DNA of 33,241 bases from an uncultured Eubacteriales bacterium (GTDB lineage Bacteria > Bacillota > Clostridia > Oscillospirales > Oscillospiraceae), in assembly GCA_900549475.1 (NCBI GenBank), contig UROF01000029.1:1-33241 (forward strand). Reading direction: 5' to 3'. Numbering within the stretch: the first letter of the stretch is position 1; each line of letters begins with the position of its first letter. Of this stretch, positions 7,609 to 14,318 are shown piece by piece. The notes below the pieces were generated by a model. The model was not told the DNA's origin. It did no database searches and worked only from the letters and a program-made list of their open reading frames with translations. The translations under genes were made by a program, and so were the position numbers.

Positions 7609-8736
7609 TTACAGCATGGGAAAGCGGTTTTTCTGGTGGGCGCGGAGGGCGTCGGCAAAGGCGTCGATGTCCTCCCGGGTGGTCTCCGGGCCAAAGCTCA
7701 CCCGGATGGTCCCCGCCGCTTCTTTCTTGGAAAGGCCCATGGCGGTGAGGACGTGGCTGGCCTTACCCTTGTGGCAGGCGGAGCCGGCGGAGATGCAGAT
7801 GCCTTGCTCCCCCAGGTCGGAGACGATATTCTGACTGGGATAGCCGGGGAGGGACAGGGAGAGAATGTGGGGGGCGGTTCCCTCGCCGATCCGGATGAGA
7901 CCGGGGATATCCGCCGTCCGCTCCAGGGCGTAGTCCCGGCAGGCCGCCATGTGGGCGATATCCGCCTCCATAGACGCCTTCCGCCGCCGCACCGCCGCGG
8001 CAAAGCCGGCGATCTGGGCGGTGGGCTCTGTGCCGGGGCGTAGGTTCTGCTCCTGGCCGCCGCCGTAGAGGAGTGGCCGGGGGTTCTTCATCTTCCCGCC
8101 GATGTACAGAGCGCCGATGCCCTTGGGGCCGCCTACCTTGTGGCCGGAGAGGGCGATCAGGTCCGCTCCCAGGGAGGCAGCGGTAAAGGGTACCTTCAAA
8201 AAGCCCTGGATGGCATCGGTGTGGAGAAGGGTGGGCTTTCCCTTCAGGGCTGCGGCCACCTCCTCCACCGGGAAGCGGACGCCGGTCTCGTTGTTCACCA
8301 GCATCATGGACACCAGGGCGGTGTCCTCCCGGACTGCCGAGAGGATCTGCTCTGCTGTGATGCGGCCGGCGCTGTCGGGCTTTACCAGAGTGACCTCATA
8401 GCCCTCCTGCTCCAGGGCCTTGAGACACTGGAGGACGGCGCTGTGCTCCACGGCGGTGGAGACGATATGCTTGCCCAGACGGCGGTTCTGCCAGAGGGCG
8501 GCACGGATGGCCCAGTTGTCCCCCTCGGTGCCGCAGGAGGTGAAAAAGAGCTGCTGGGATTTGGCGCCCAGAGCCTTCGCTACCGCGGCGCGGCTGTCCT
8601 CCACCAGATCCCGGGCCGCCCGGCCCAGAGGATACTGGGCGGAGGGGTTGCCGAAATCCTGGGTCAGTACCGCCAGCATCACTTCCGCCACCGGGGCAGG
8701 TACCGGGGTAGTGGCGGCGTAATCCAGATAGTGCAT
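7609..8736 (-). CDS. Cysteine desulfurase (NifS/IscS type)
   Basis: This 375-residue PLP enzyme begins MHYLDYAATTPV, the canonical start of the family. PLP-binding Lys is K200 (ALSGHKVGGPKG), His-PLP stacking is in TAVEHSA at 94-100, and the persulfide cysteine is C321 in ISAGSACHKGKAS. It releases sulfur from cysteine for iron-sulfur clusters or tRNA thiolation. The ATG at 8734-8736 has AAGGAGG upstream, so the longer open frame to 8832 is rejected. It is divergent from mtaB and near a TtcA-like gene; both are enzymes that use sulfur, which suggests a shared role in tRNA modification. Confidence 0.93.
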   Translation of the reverse strand: MHYLDYAATTPVPAPVAEVMLAVLTQDFGNPSAQYPLGRAARDLVEDSRAAVAKALGAKSQQLFFTSCGTEGDNWAIRAALWQNRRLGKHIVSTAVEHSAVLQCLKALEQEGYEVTLVKPDSAGRITAEQILSAVREDTALVSMMLVNNETGVRFPVEEVAAALKGKPTLLHTDAIQGFLKVPFTAASLGADLIALSGHKVGGPKGIGALYIGGKMKNPRPLLYGGGQEQNLRPGTEPTAQIAGFAAAVRRRKASMEADIAHMAACRDYALERTADIPGLIRIGEGTAPHILSLSLPGYPSQNIVSDLGEQGICISAGSACHKGKASHVLTAMGLSKKEAAGTIRVSFGPETTREDIDAFADALRAHQKNRFPML

Positions 8737-8769
8737 AGGGGCCTCCTTGTCCGCCGGCAAAACTGCGCC

Positions 8770-8798
8770 TTGCCAGGGCGGAGAATGTATTATATAAT
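8770..8798 (+). promoter_or_regulatory. Promoter for mtaB
   Basis: TTGCCA and TATAAT are separated by 17 bases. The pair lies about 90 bases before the mtaB ATG, in the divergent region with the cysteine desulfurase gene. Confidence 0.7.
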
Positions 8799-8889
8799 GA
8801 AAAAACCGGCTGGAGGCCCCAAAGGGGCCCAAAAGCCCAGTAACTTATTATTATATCTGTTATATATACAAAAGGCAAGGGGGACAGGT

Positions 8890-10191
8890 ATGAAAATCGG
8901 GATCTGCACGCTGGGGTGCAAGGTGAACCAATATGAGACCCAGGCTATGGAGCAGGAGCTCCTCCGCCGGGGCCATGGGCTGGTCCCCTTCGAGGGGGAG
9001 GCCGACGCCTACATCATCAATACCTGTACTGTCACTGCCGTCAGCGACAAGAAGTCCCGGCAGATGATCCGCCGAGCCCGGAAGCTGAGCCCTGACGCCG
9101 TGGTGGCGGTATGCGGCTGCTACCCCCAGACCCACCCGGAGGACGTGAAGGGCCTGGATGTGGACCTGATCTCCGGCACCGGGGACCGGATGAAATTCCT
9201 GGACCTGCTGGAGCAGGCGGTAAGGGAAAAGGAGCCGGTGGTGAGCATGGATGAGGCCCTCCGCCGCCGGAATTTCGAGGTGCTGCCCGCCGGGGGCATG
9301 GCGGAGCGGACCCGTGCCATGCTGAAGGTGGAGGACGGCTGCGTCAGCTTTTGCTCCTACTGCATTATCCCCTACGCCCGGGGACCGGTGCGGTCCCTGC
9401 CGCTGACGGCGGCGGCAGAGCAGACCCGGCAGCTCAGGGAGGAGGGCTACCGGGAGGTGGTCCTCACCGGCATCGAGATCTCCTCCTGGGGCCAGGACCT
9501 CCGGGACGGTACCAGCCTCATCGATCTGCTGGAGGCGGTGAGCCGTGAGGCCGGGGACATGCGGCTGCGGCTGGGGTCCCTGGAACCTCGGACCATCACT
9601 GAGGATTTCTGCCGGAGGGCGGCGGCGCTGCCTAACCTCTGTCCCCACTTCCACCTGTCCATGCAGTCCGGCTGTGACGCCACATTGCGGCGGATGAACC
9701 GGAAATATGATACCAAACGGTATAAAGAGAGCGTAGAATTACTAAATGTATACTTTGATCGCCCCGCCATCACTACGGATCTCATTGTGGGCTTCCCTGG
9801 AGAGACGGAGGAAGAGTTCGTAACCACCCTGGATTTTGTCCGCGCCTGCGGTTTTGCGGAGATGCACATCTTCCCCTATTCCATCCGGCCCGGCACCCCG
9901 GCCGCCGAGATGGAGCAGGTGCCCAAGGCGGTGAAGGATGACCGGGCCGCCCGGGCGGCGGCGGTGGCGGAGGAACTCCACCAGCGGTACCTCGCCGGCT
10001 GTGTGGGAAAGACCTACCCGGTGCTCTACGAGCAGCCCTATGATGGCCGCTACCACGGCCATGCCCCCAACTACATGACCGTGGCGGTGTCCGGCGAGGA
10101 TCTCCACAACAAGGTCGTTCTTACCCGCATTACCGGCGTAGAGGGGGAGCTTCTTACCGGGGAGCTGCTGCCGGAGGCGGAAAACAGATAA
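8890..10191 (+). CDS. mtaB: tRNA N6-threonylcarbamoyladenosine (t6A37) methylthiotransferase MtaB
   Basis: This 433-residue radical SAM protein has three parts. The N-terminal UPF0004 domain carries cluster cysteines (C10 in CTLGCKVNQYE, C46 in NTCTVTA, and CGCYPQ near 75-77). The radical SAM core has C151-x3-C155-x2-C158, with SYCIIPYARGP following. A C-terminal TRAM domain spans about 370-430. The start motif CTLGCKVNQ and the absence of long insertions point to MtaB (t6A to ms2t6A) rather than MiaB or RimO. ATG at 8890 has AAGGGGGAC upstream. It is followed by a YfbR-like gene after 24 bases. Confidence 0.92.
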   Translation: MKIGICTLGCKVNQYETQAMEQELLRRGHGLVPFEGEADAYIINTCTVTAVSDKKSRQMIRRARKLSPDAVVAVCGCYPQTHPEDVKGLDVDLISGTGDRMKFLDLLEQAVREKEPVVSMDEALRRRNFEVLPAGGMAERTRAMLKVEDGCVSFCSYCIIPYARGPVRSLPLTAAAEQTRQLREEGYREVVLTGIEISSWGQDLRDGTSLIDLLEAVSREAGDMRLRLGSLEPRTITEDFCRRAAALPNLCPHFHLSMQSGCDATLRRMNRKYDTKRYKESVELLNVYFDRPAITTDLIVGFPGETEEEFVTTLDFVRACGFAEMHIFPYSIRPGTPAAEMEQVPKAVKDDRAARAAAVAEELHQRYLAGCVGKTYPVLYEQPYDGRYHGHAPNYMTVAVSGEDLHNKVVLTRITGVEGELLTGELLPEAENR

Positions 10192-10215
10192 CACACCCCA
10201 GGGAGGAGAACGCCT

Positions 10216-10794
10216 GTGTATAACTTTTTTGCCTATATGGCCCGGATGAAGTACATCACCCGCTGGTCCCTCATGCGCAACAGCGTACCGGAGAATATCC
10301 AGGAGCACAGCCACATGGTGGCGGTGCTCTCCCACGCCCTGGCGGTGATCCGGCGGGAGGTATTCGGCGGAAACGCCGATCCGGAGGCCTGCGCCTGCGC
10401 GGCGCTGTTCCACGACGCTACGGAGATCTTCACAGGGGACCTGCCCACCCCCATCAAATACTTTGACCCGGAGATCCGTCAGGCCTACCACCGGGTGGAG
10501 GACGCGGCGGCGGAGAAGCTGCTGGGCCTGCTGCCGGAGAAGCTGCGGGGCGCCTATGAGCCGCTCCTGCGGGAGACAGATGCGGATACGCGGAAGATCG
10601 TGAAGGCGGCGGACAAGCTGGCGGCCTATCTCAAATGCCGGGAGGAGCTGGCGGCGGGGAACAGCGAGTTTGCCGACGCGGAAAAGGAGACCCTGGAGGC
10701 CCTCCGGGCCATGGACATGCCGGAGGTGGAGTGGTTCCTGGAGAACTTCGCCGGGGCCTTTGGACTGACGCTGGACGGTCTCCAGCGGGGCTGA
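10216..10794 (+). CDS. yfbR: YfbR-like 5'-deoxynucleotidase (HD domain)
   Basis: This 192-residue HD-domain phosphohydrolase has metal ligands in QEHSHMVAVLSHA (H31/H33 region) and FHDATEIFTGDLPTP (HD at about 68-69), and a later D in VKAADKLAAYLKC near 136. This is the YfbR/HDDC2 pattern; E. coli YfbR dephosphorylates deoxynucleoside 5'-monophosphates. The start is GTG at 10216 with GGGAGGAG 8 bases upstream. It lies 24 bases after mtaB, so it is probably co-transcribed. The hairpin at 10801-10819 follows the stop. Confidence 0.85.
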   Translation: MYNFFAYMARMKYITRWSLMRNSVPENIQEHSHMVAVLSHALAVIRREVFGGNADPEACACAALFHDATEIFTGDLPTPIKYFDPEIRQAYHRVEDAAAEKLLGLLPEKLRGAYEPLLRETDADTRKIVKAADKLAAYLKCREELAAGNSEFADAEKETLEALRAMDMPEVEWFLENFAGAFGLTLDGLQRG

Positions 10795-10800
10795 GCCCCC

Positions 10801-10819
10801 GCCGGAGACAGCCTCCGGC
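10801..10819 (+). terminator. Weak hairpin after yfbR
   Basis: GCCGGAG-ACAGC-CTCCGGC without a T-run lies directly after the stop. The region 10820-10959 shows no gene. Confidence 0.35.
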
Positions 10820-10959
10820 TCCAGAGGAGCAGCGTGCCGGGACGGTTCCGCGGCATCCCTTGGGGCGGAAAGAGGGGGTTGTCCGTGTAACATGAGGCCA
10901 ATTTTGGGCCTTTTGACGAAAAAACCGAAGAAAAAGTGCTAAAAATCACCAGAAAACTC

Positions 10960-10988
10960 TTGCCATCCCGTCAATAATGTGATACTAT
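10960..10988 (+). promoter_or_regulatory. Promoter of the rimP-nusA-infB operon
   Basis: TTGCCA and TACTAT are separated by 17 bases. The predicted start lies about 15 bases before the hairpin at 11011. Confidence 0.7.
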
Positions 10989-11010
10989 CTAACCGTTAGT
11001 GTAGTAAACC

Positions 11011-11040
11011 AGAGTGGACGTCAAGTCCGCTCTTTTTCTT
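11011..11040 (+). terminator. Attenuator-like terminator in the rimP leader
   Basis: AGAGTGGAC-GTCAA-GTCCGCTCT is followed by TTTTCTT. It sits between promoter and rimP, 64 bases before the ATG. Similar hairpins stand before rimP in other Firmicutes as far as I recall, so it may be a conserved nusA-operon attenuator. Confidence 0.75.
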
Positions 11041-11104
11041 GACCTAATTTGCTTGAGCAAAATTTCCGGGGCCCTGGAAACAGGGGAAAAGCGAGGAGTA
11101 CGGT

Positions 11105-11560
11105 ATGGCGAAGGTAACAGAGATCGTAGCGGAATTGGCGGCCCCCGCCATCGCGGCGGCCGGCTGTGAGCTGTGGGACGTGGAATATGTCCGGGAGGCC
11201 GGGGAGTGGTTCCTGCGGCTGTATCTGGACAAGGAAGGCGGCGTGGACATCCAGGACTGCGAGGCGGTGAGCCGGGTGGTCAGCGACCTGCTGGACGAGG
11301 CGGACCCCATCGAGGGCAGCTATACCTTCGAGGTATCCTCCGCCGGAGCGGAGCGGGTCCTCAAGCGGCCCGGCGACTTCCAGCGCTTTATGGGCAGCCC
11401 TGTTCTGGTAAAGCTCTACAAGGCCCGGGACGGCCGCAAGGAGTTTCCCGGCTATCTGGAGAGCTATGACAACGGCGATATCACCATCACCGCCAACGGC
11501 AAGCAGATCACCTTCCCCAAGGCGGAAGTGGCGCTGTGCCGCCTGCGGATCGAATTCTGA
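11105..11560 (+). CDS. rimP: Ribosome maturation factor RimP
   Basis: This 151-residue protein has an N-terminal alpha/beta domain with ELWDVEYVREAGEWFLRLYLD at about 22-42 and DIQDCEAVSRVVSDLLDE, then the GSYTFEVSSAGAERVLKRPGDF signature at about 73-95 and a C-terminal Sm-like barrel. It binds the 30S subunit and helps S12 incorporation. Start ATG 11105, with GCGAGGAG upstream. The 3' end, from 11530 on, is duplicated 182 bases downstream, yet the reading frame is intact. Confidence 0.95.
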   Translation: MAKVTEIVAELAAPAIAAAGCELWDVEYVREAGEWFLRLYLDKEGGVDIQDCEAVSRVVSDLLDEADPIEGSYTFEVSSAGAERVLKRPGDFQRFMGSPVLVKLYKARDGRKEFPGYLESYDNGDITITANGKQITFPKAEVALCRLRIEF

Positions 11561-11738
11561 CGGGAGCCGCACTCTCCGGTTGTCAGAGGGTTCGCCGGAA
11601 GTCCGGCGTACAAGCGTTTTGCCAGCGGCAAAACCTTGCCGCCGCCCGGATTTACTTCGGGCGGGGGAAGTGAAAATAGGGGCCCCCGCCAAATGGAACA
11701 TTTGGTGGGGCGGCGCTGTGCCGCCTGCGGATCGAATT
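11530..11738. repeat. Palindromic repeat insertion flanked by a 27-bp duplication of the rimP 3' end
   Basis: GGCGCTGTGCCGCCTGCGGATCGAATT at 11530-11556 recurs perfectly at 11712-11738, and the next nine bases match at six positions. The 155 bases between (11557-11711) hold tight palindromes: GTTTTGCC-AGC-GGCAAAAC (11616-11634), a GCCCG/CGGGC pair near 11650, and CCGCCAAAT/ATTTGGTGG near 11690-11708. No gene is present. It looks like a small interspersed repeat inserted at the end of rimP. Confidence 0.75.
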
Positions 11739-11778
11739 TTAATGGGATCGATTGATTATAATAGGTAGGAGTATTGCT

Positions 11779-12837
11779 ATGAAGTGTGATGAAATCTTTG
11801 CCGCGCTGGATATGCTGGAGAAGGAGCGCGGGATCTCCCCCAGCTTTATGATGGATAAGATCATCCAGGCCCTGACTACCGCCTACAAGCGGGACCACGA
11901 GGGCGTGGAGAATGTGATCGTGGAAGTAAATGAGGCCAAGAAGGATCTGCGGATGTATGTTCAGAAGGAGATCGTGGAGGACGTGGAGTTCCCCGGTACC
12001 CAGATGTCCGTGGAGGAGGCCCGTGCCAAGTTTGGCCGTGTGGATGTGGGCGGCACAGTGAACATCCCCGTTGATAATGTGGAGTTTGGCCGTATCGCCG
12101 CCGGTAACGGCAAGCAGGTGATCATCCAGGGCCTCCGTGAGGCCGAGCGGGGCATGGTCTATGACGAGTTCAACTCCAAGCAGCATGAGATCCTCACCGG
12201 CGTAGTGACCCGCATCGATCCCCGCAACGGCAATGTGTCCCTGCGCATCGGTACCGGGGCGGAGTCCACGGAGGCCATGCTGGCCGCCAGCGAGCAGATC
12301 AAGAGCGAGGAACTGGAAGAGGGCCAGCACGTAAAGGTATACGTAGTGGAGGTCCGCCGCAGCACCCGGGGTCCCCAGGTCCTGATCTCCCGGACCCATC
12401 CGGGCCTTGTGAAGCGGCTGTTTGAGCTGGAGGTGCCGGAGATCTACGACGGCACAGTGGAAGTAAAGTCCATTGCCCGGGAGGCGGGCAGCCGTACCAA
12501 GATGGCGGTGTGGAGCCACGACGAGGCCGTGGACCCCATCGGCGCCTGTGTGGGCCCCAGCGGCCAGCGTGTCAACAGCATCGTCAGCGAGCTGCGGGGA
12601 GAGAAGATCGACATTGTGAAGTACAGCGAGGACCCCGCCCAGTTTATTGCCGCCGCCCTGGCCCCTGCCGACGTCGTTGACGTGCGGATGGCCGAGGAGG
12701 GGAAGGCCTGCCGGGTCATCGTTCCCGACGACCAGCTGTCCCTGGCCATCGGCAAGGAGGGCCAGAATGCCCGTCTGGCCGCCCGTCTGACGGGGTATAA
12801 GATCGATATCAAGCCCCAGTCCTTCCAGGAGGAGTAA
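11779..12837 (+). CDS. nusA: Transcription termination/antitermination factor NusA
   Basis: This 352-residue protein has the NusA N-terminal RNA-polymerase-binding domain (residues 1-~130), an S1 domain (GVVTRIDPRNGNVSLRIG, about 135-200), and two KH domains (GACVGPSGQRVNSIVSELRGEKIDIV near 257 and SLAIGKEGQNARLAARLTG near 322). It lacks the acidic C-terminal repeats of proteobacterial NusA, as is normal in Firmicutes. I chose ATG 11779 behind GTAGGAG. It is separated from rimP by the repeat insertion and from rnpM by a second one, so operon continuity is disturbed at both ends. Confidence 0.97.
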   Translation: MKCDEIFAALDMLEKERGISPSFMMDKIIQALTTAYKRDHEGVENVIVEVNEAKKDLRMYVQKEIVEDVEFPGTQMSVEEARAKFGRVDVGGTVNIPVDNVEFGRIAAGNGKQVIIQGLREAERGMVYDEFNSKQHEILTGVVTRIDPRNGNVSLRIGTGAESTEAMLAASEQIKSEELEEGQHVKVYVVEVRRSTRGPQVLISRTHPGLVKRLFELEVPEIYDGTVEVKSIAREAGSRTKMAVWSHDEAVDPIGACVGPSGQRVNSIVSELRGEKIDIVKYSEDPAQFIAAALAPADVVDVRMAEEGKACRVIVPDDQLSLAIGKEGQNARLAARLTGYKIDIKPQSFQEE

Positions 12838-13509
12838 TTCTGGCCCACCCGCGCCGGGAGGCTACTCGACAGGGGCTACGCGCCCCCGCGCCCCGCGGTT
12901 ACTTTGCCCTCGGCGGCAAAGTAACCAAAACGCCGCCGGGGACTCCCCGGACCCCGGTTTGCCTAATCGGTCTGCATCAGATTTTGCTGGTGCATTGCCT
13001 CTGAAGCTACCAAATCCTCCGGGCATCTGATCTGCGGCGGGTTCCTTTTCGGACTTCGCCTGACGGCCTTTTGAAGGGATAGATTCATCTATTTTCTTGT
13101 GTCGAACTGCCTGCGCCTACAGGAGAGGCTCCGCTGCCGTCGCAAAAAGAAACAACCCTCAGCCCGAGGGCCGGCAGGCGAAGTGCGTAATGCACCGAAC
13201 CGATTACGAGGGGCCAGCGGCCAGGCAGAAATTCAGTGGCAGCTGGGAATCCCCCTTGCTTGCGTCCGATTGGACAAAAAGAGGGGGACTGGGGTCTCCC
13301 CAGCGCGCTTTTGCCTACTTTTCCCGCGTAGGAAAAGTAGGCCCGCGGAGCGTTCCAGCCCGGAGGGCTGCAAAAGCGACATTCAGAGGATACCTCCTCT
13401 GACACCCACCCCCGCCGCCGGGGCCGGCGGCAGAGAAACCACCCGCCGGCGGAACCGACACAAGTGCCTGCCCTGCACAGGGCGAAAGAACAAGAAAGGA
13501 CCCACAGCC
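12838..13509. repeat. Large non-coding inverted repeat element between nusA and rnpM
   Basis: No gene is seen in these 672 bases. Two related units lie in opposite orientation. The left one has CCGCGG, then GGTTACTTTGCC-6-GGCAAAGTAACC (12897-12926), then AAAACGCCGCCGGGGAC. The right one, read on the minus strand, has CCGCGGG, then GCCTACTTTTCC-6-GGAAAAGTAGGC (13342-13313), then AAAAGCGCGCTGGGGAG. Further shared blocks follow in the same order on both arms (AATCGGT, GGTGCATT, TTCGCCTGNCGGCC). Both stems are perfect 12-bp palindromes with 6-base loops. Confidence 0.75.
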
Positions 13510-13785
13510 ATGCAAAAGCAAAAGAAGATCCCCCAGCGCCAGTGCCTTGGCTGCCGGGAAATGAAGAATAAAAAGGACCTCATCCGGGTGGTCCGCTCCC
13601 CGGAGGGAGAGATCAGCCTGGATTTCAAAGGAAAGAAGCCGGGCCGGGGAGCCTATGTCTGCCCCGACAGCCAGTGCCTGGCCAAGGCCCGGAAGAGCAA
13701 GGCTCTGGAGCGGGCCTTTGAGACTGCCATCCCGGCGGAGGTCTACGACCAGCTGGAGCAGCAGATGGGAGAGGCCAATGGATAA
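13510..13785 (+). CDS. rnpM: RNase P modulator RnpM (YlxR family)
   Basis: This 91-residue YlxR-family protein has the RQCLGCREMKNKKDLIRVVR motif at residues ~10-29 and GRGAYVCPDSQCLAKARKSKALERAF at ~46-71. In B. subtilis this protein binds RNase P RNA and inhibits the enzyme. Its place between nusA and the L7Ae-like gene is conserved across Firmicutes. Start at 13510 has AAAGGA upstream. A longer open frame reaches back into the repeat element but has no family support. Its stop overlaps the next gene by 8 bases (ATGGATAA). Confidence 0.92.
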   Translation: MQKQKKIPQRQCLGCREMKNKKDLIRVVRSPEGEISLDFKGKKPGRGAYVCPDSQCLAKARKSKALERAFETAIPAEVYDQLEQQMGEANG

Positions 13786-14215
13786 CATCCTGCATATGAT
13801 AGGCCTGGCCCTTCGGGCCGGCCGGCTGGAGGTGGGCGAAGAGCCGGTAGGCGCTGCCTGCCGGGCCCGGGACTGCCGTTTGATCCTGGTGGCCCGGGAC
13901 GCCGCCGATAACAGCTTCCGGCGGGTACGGCATTTTGCCGATGCCGGACAGTGCCTGTGGGTGTCCGTCCCCTATACCAAGGAGGAACTGGGGGAGGCCG
14001 TGGGCCGTACCGCCTGTGCCATGGCAGCTGTGACGGATATCGGCTTTGCCGAGGCGATCGGCCAGAAGCTGGCTGCTGTCGATCCGGAGAAATACAGCCT
14101 CACAGCGGAAAAGCTCCACGTCAAGGCGGAACGGGCCGCTCAGCGCCGCAAGGAACAGCAGGCCCATGAACGCAACTTGCGCCGGGGCGGCAAAAAACAC
14201 CGTGAGAAACCCTAA
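13778..14215 (+). CDS. L7Ae/L30e/S12e-family RNA-binding protein (YlxQ-like)
   Basis: This 145-residue protein has an L7Ae-type core (residues 1-~100: MIGLALRAGRLEVGEE, RLILVARDAADNS, GRTACAMAAVTDIGFAEAI) followed by a ~40-residue basic tail (KAERAAQRRKEQQAHERNLRRGGKKH) not seen in most short YlxQ proteins. The family binds kink-turn RNA. It is translationally coupled to rnpM by the 8-base overlap and lies before infB in the conserved order. Confidence 0.88.
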   Translation: MDNILHMIGLALRAGRLEVGEEPVGAACRARDCRLILVARDAADNSFRRVRHFADAGQCLWVSVPYTKEELGEAVGRTACAMAAVTDIGFAEAIGQKLAAVDPEKYSLTAEKLHVKAERAAQRRKEQQAHERNLRRGGKKHREKP

Positions 14216-14226
14216 TTTATCATATT

Positions 14227-14285
14227 CACCATAACGCACGCCTGGACATTGCATATACGGGAGTGCCCGGACGTGTGTTATGGTG
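14227..14285 (+). promoter_or_regulatory. Long hairpin in the infB leader
   Basis: CACCATAACGCACG pairs with CGTGTGTTATGGTG (one G-T pair) around a 31-base loop that itself holds CGGG-AGTG-CCCG. There is no T-run, and it ends about 20 bases before the infB ribosome site, so it may stabilise the mRNA or affect translation. Confidence 0.5.
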
Positions 14286-14318
14286 CAGAAACCCTGATCA
14301 CTATTGGAGGTGGCCTTA

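Noticed and set aside
8140..8889. Long open frame joined in front of MtaB
   Set aside because: It is antisense to the cysteine desulfurase gene; the MtaB start at 8890 has a ribosome site and the family N-terminus.
13099..13509. Upstream extension of RnpM into the repeat element
   Set aside because: Sequence is the inverted repeat, has no family match, and a proper start with ribosome site exists at 13510.
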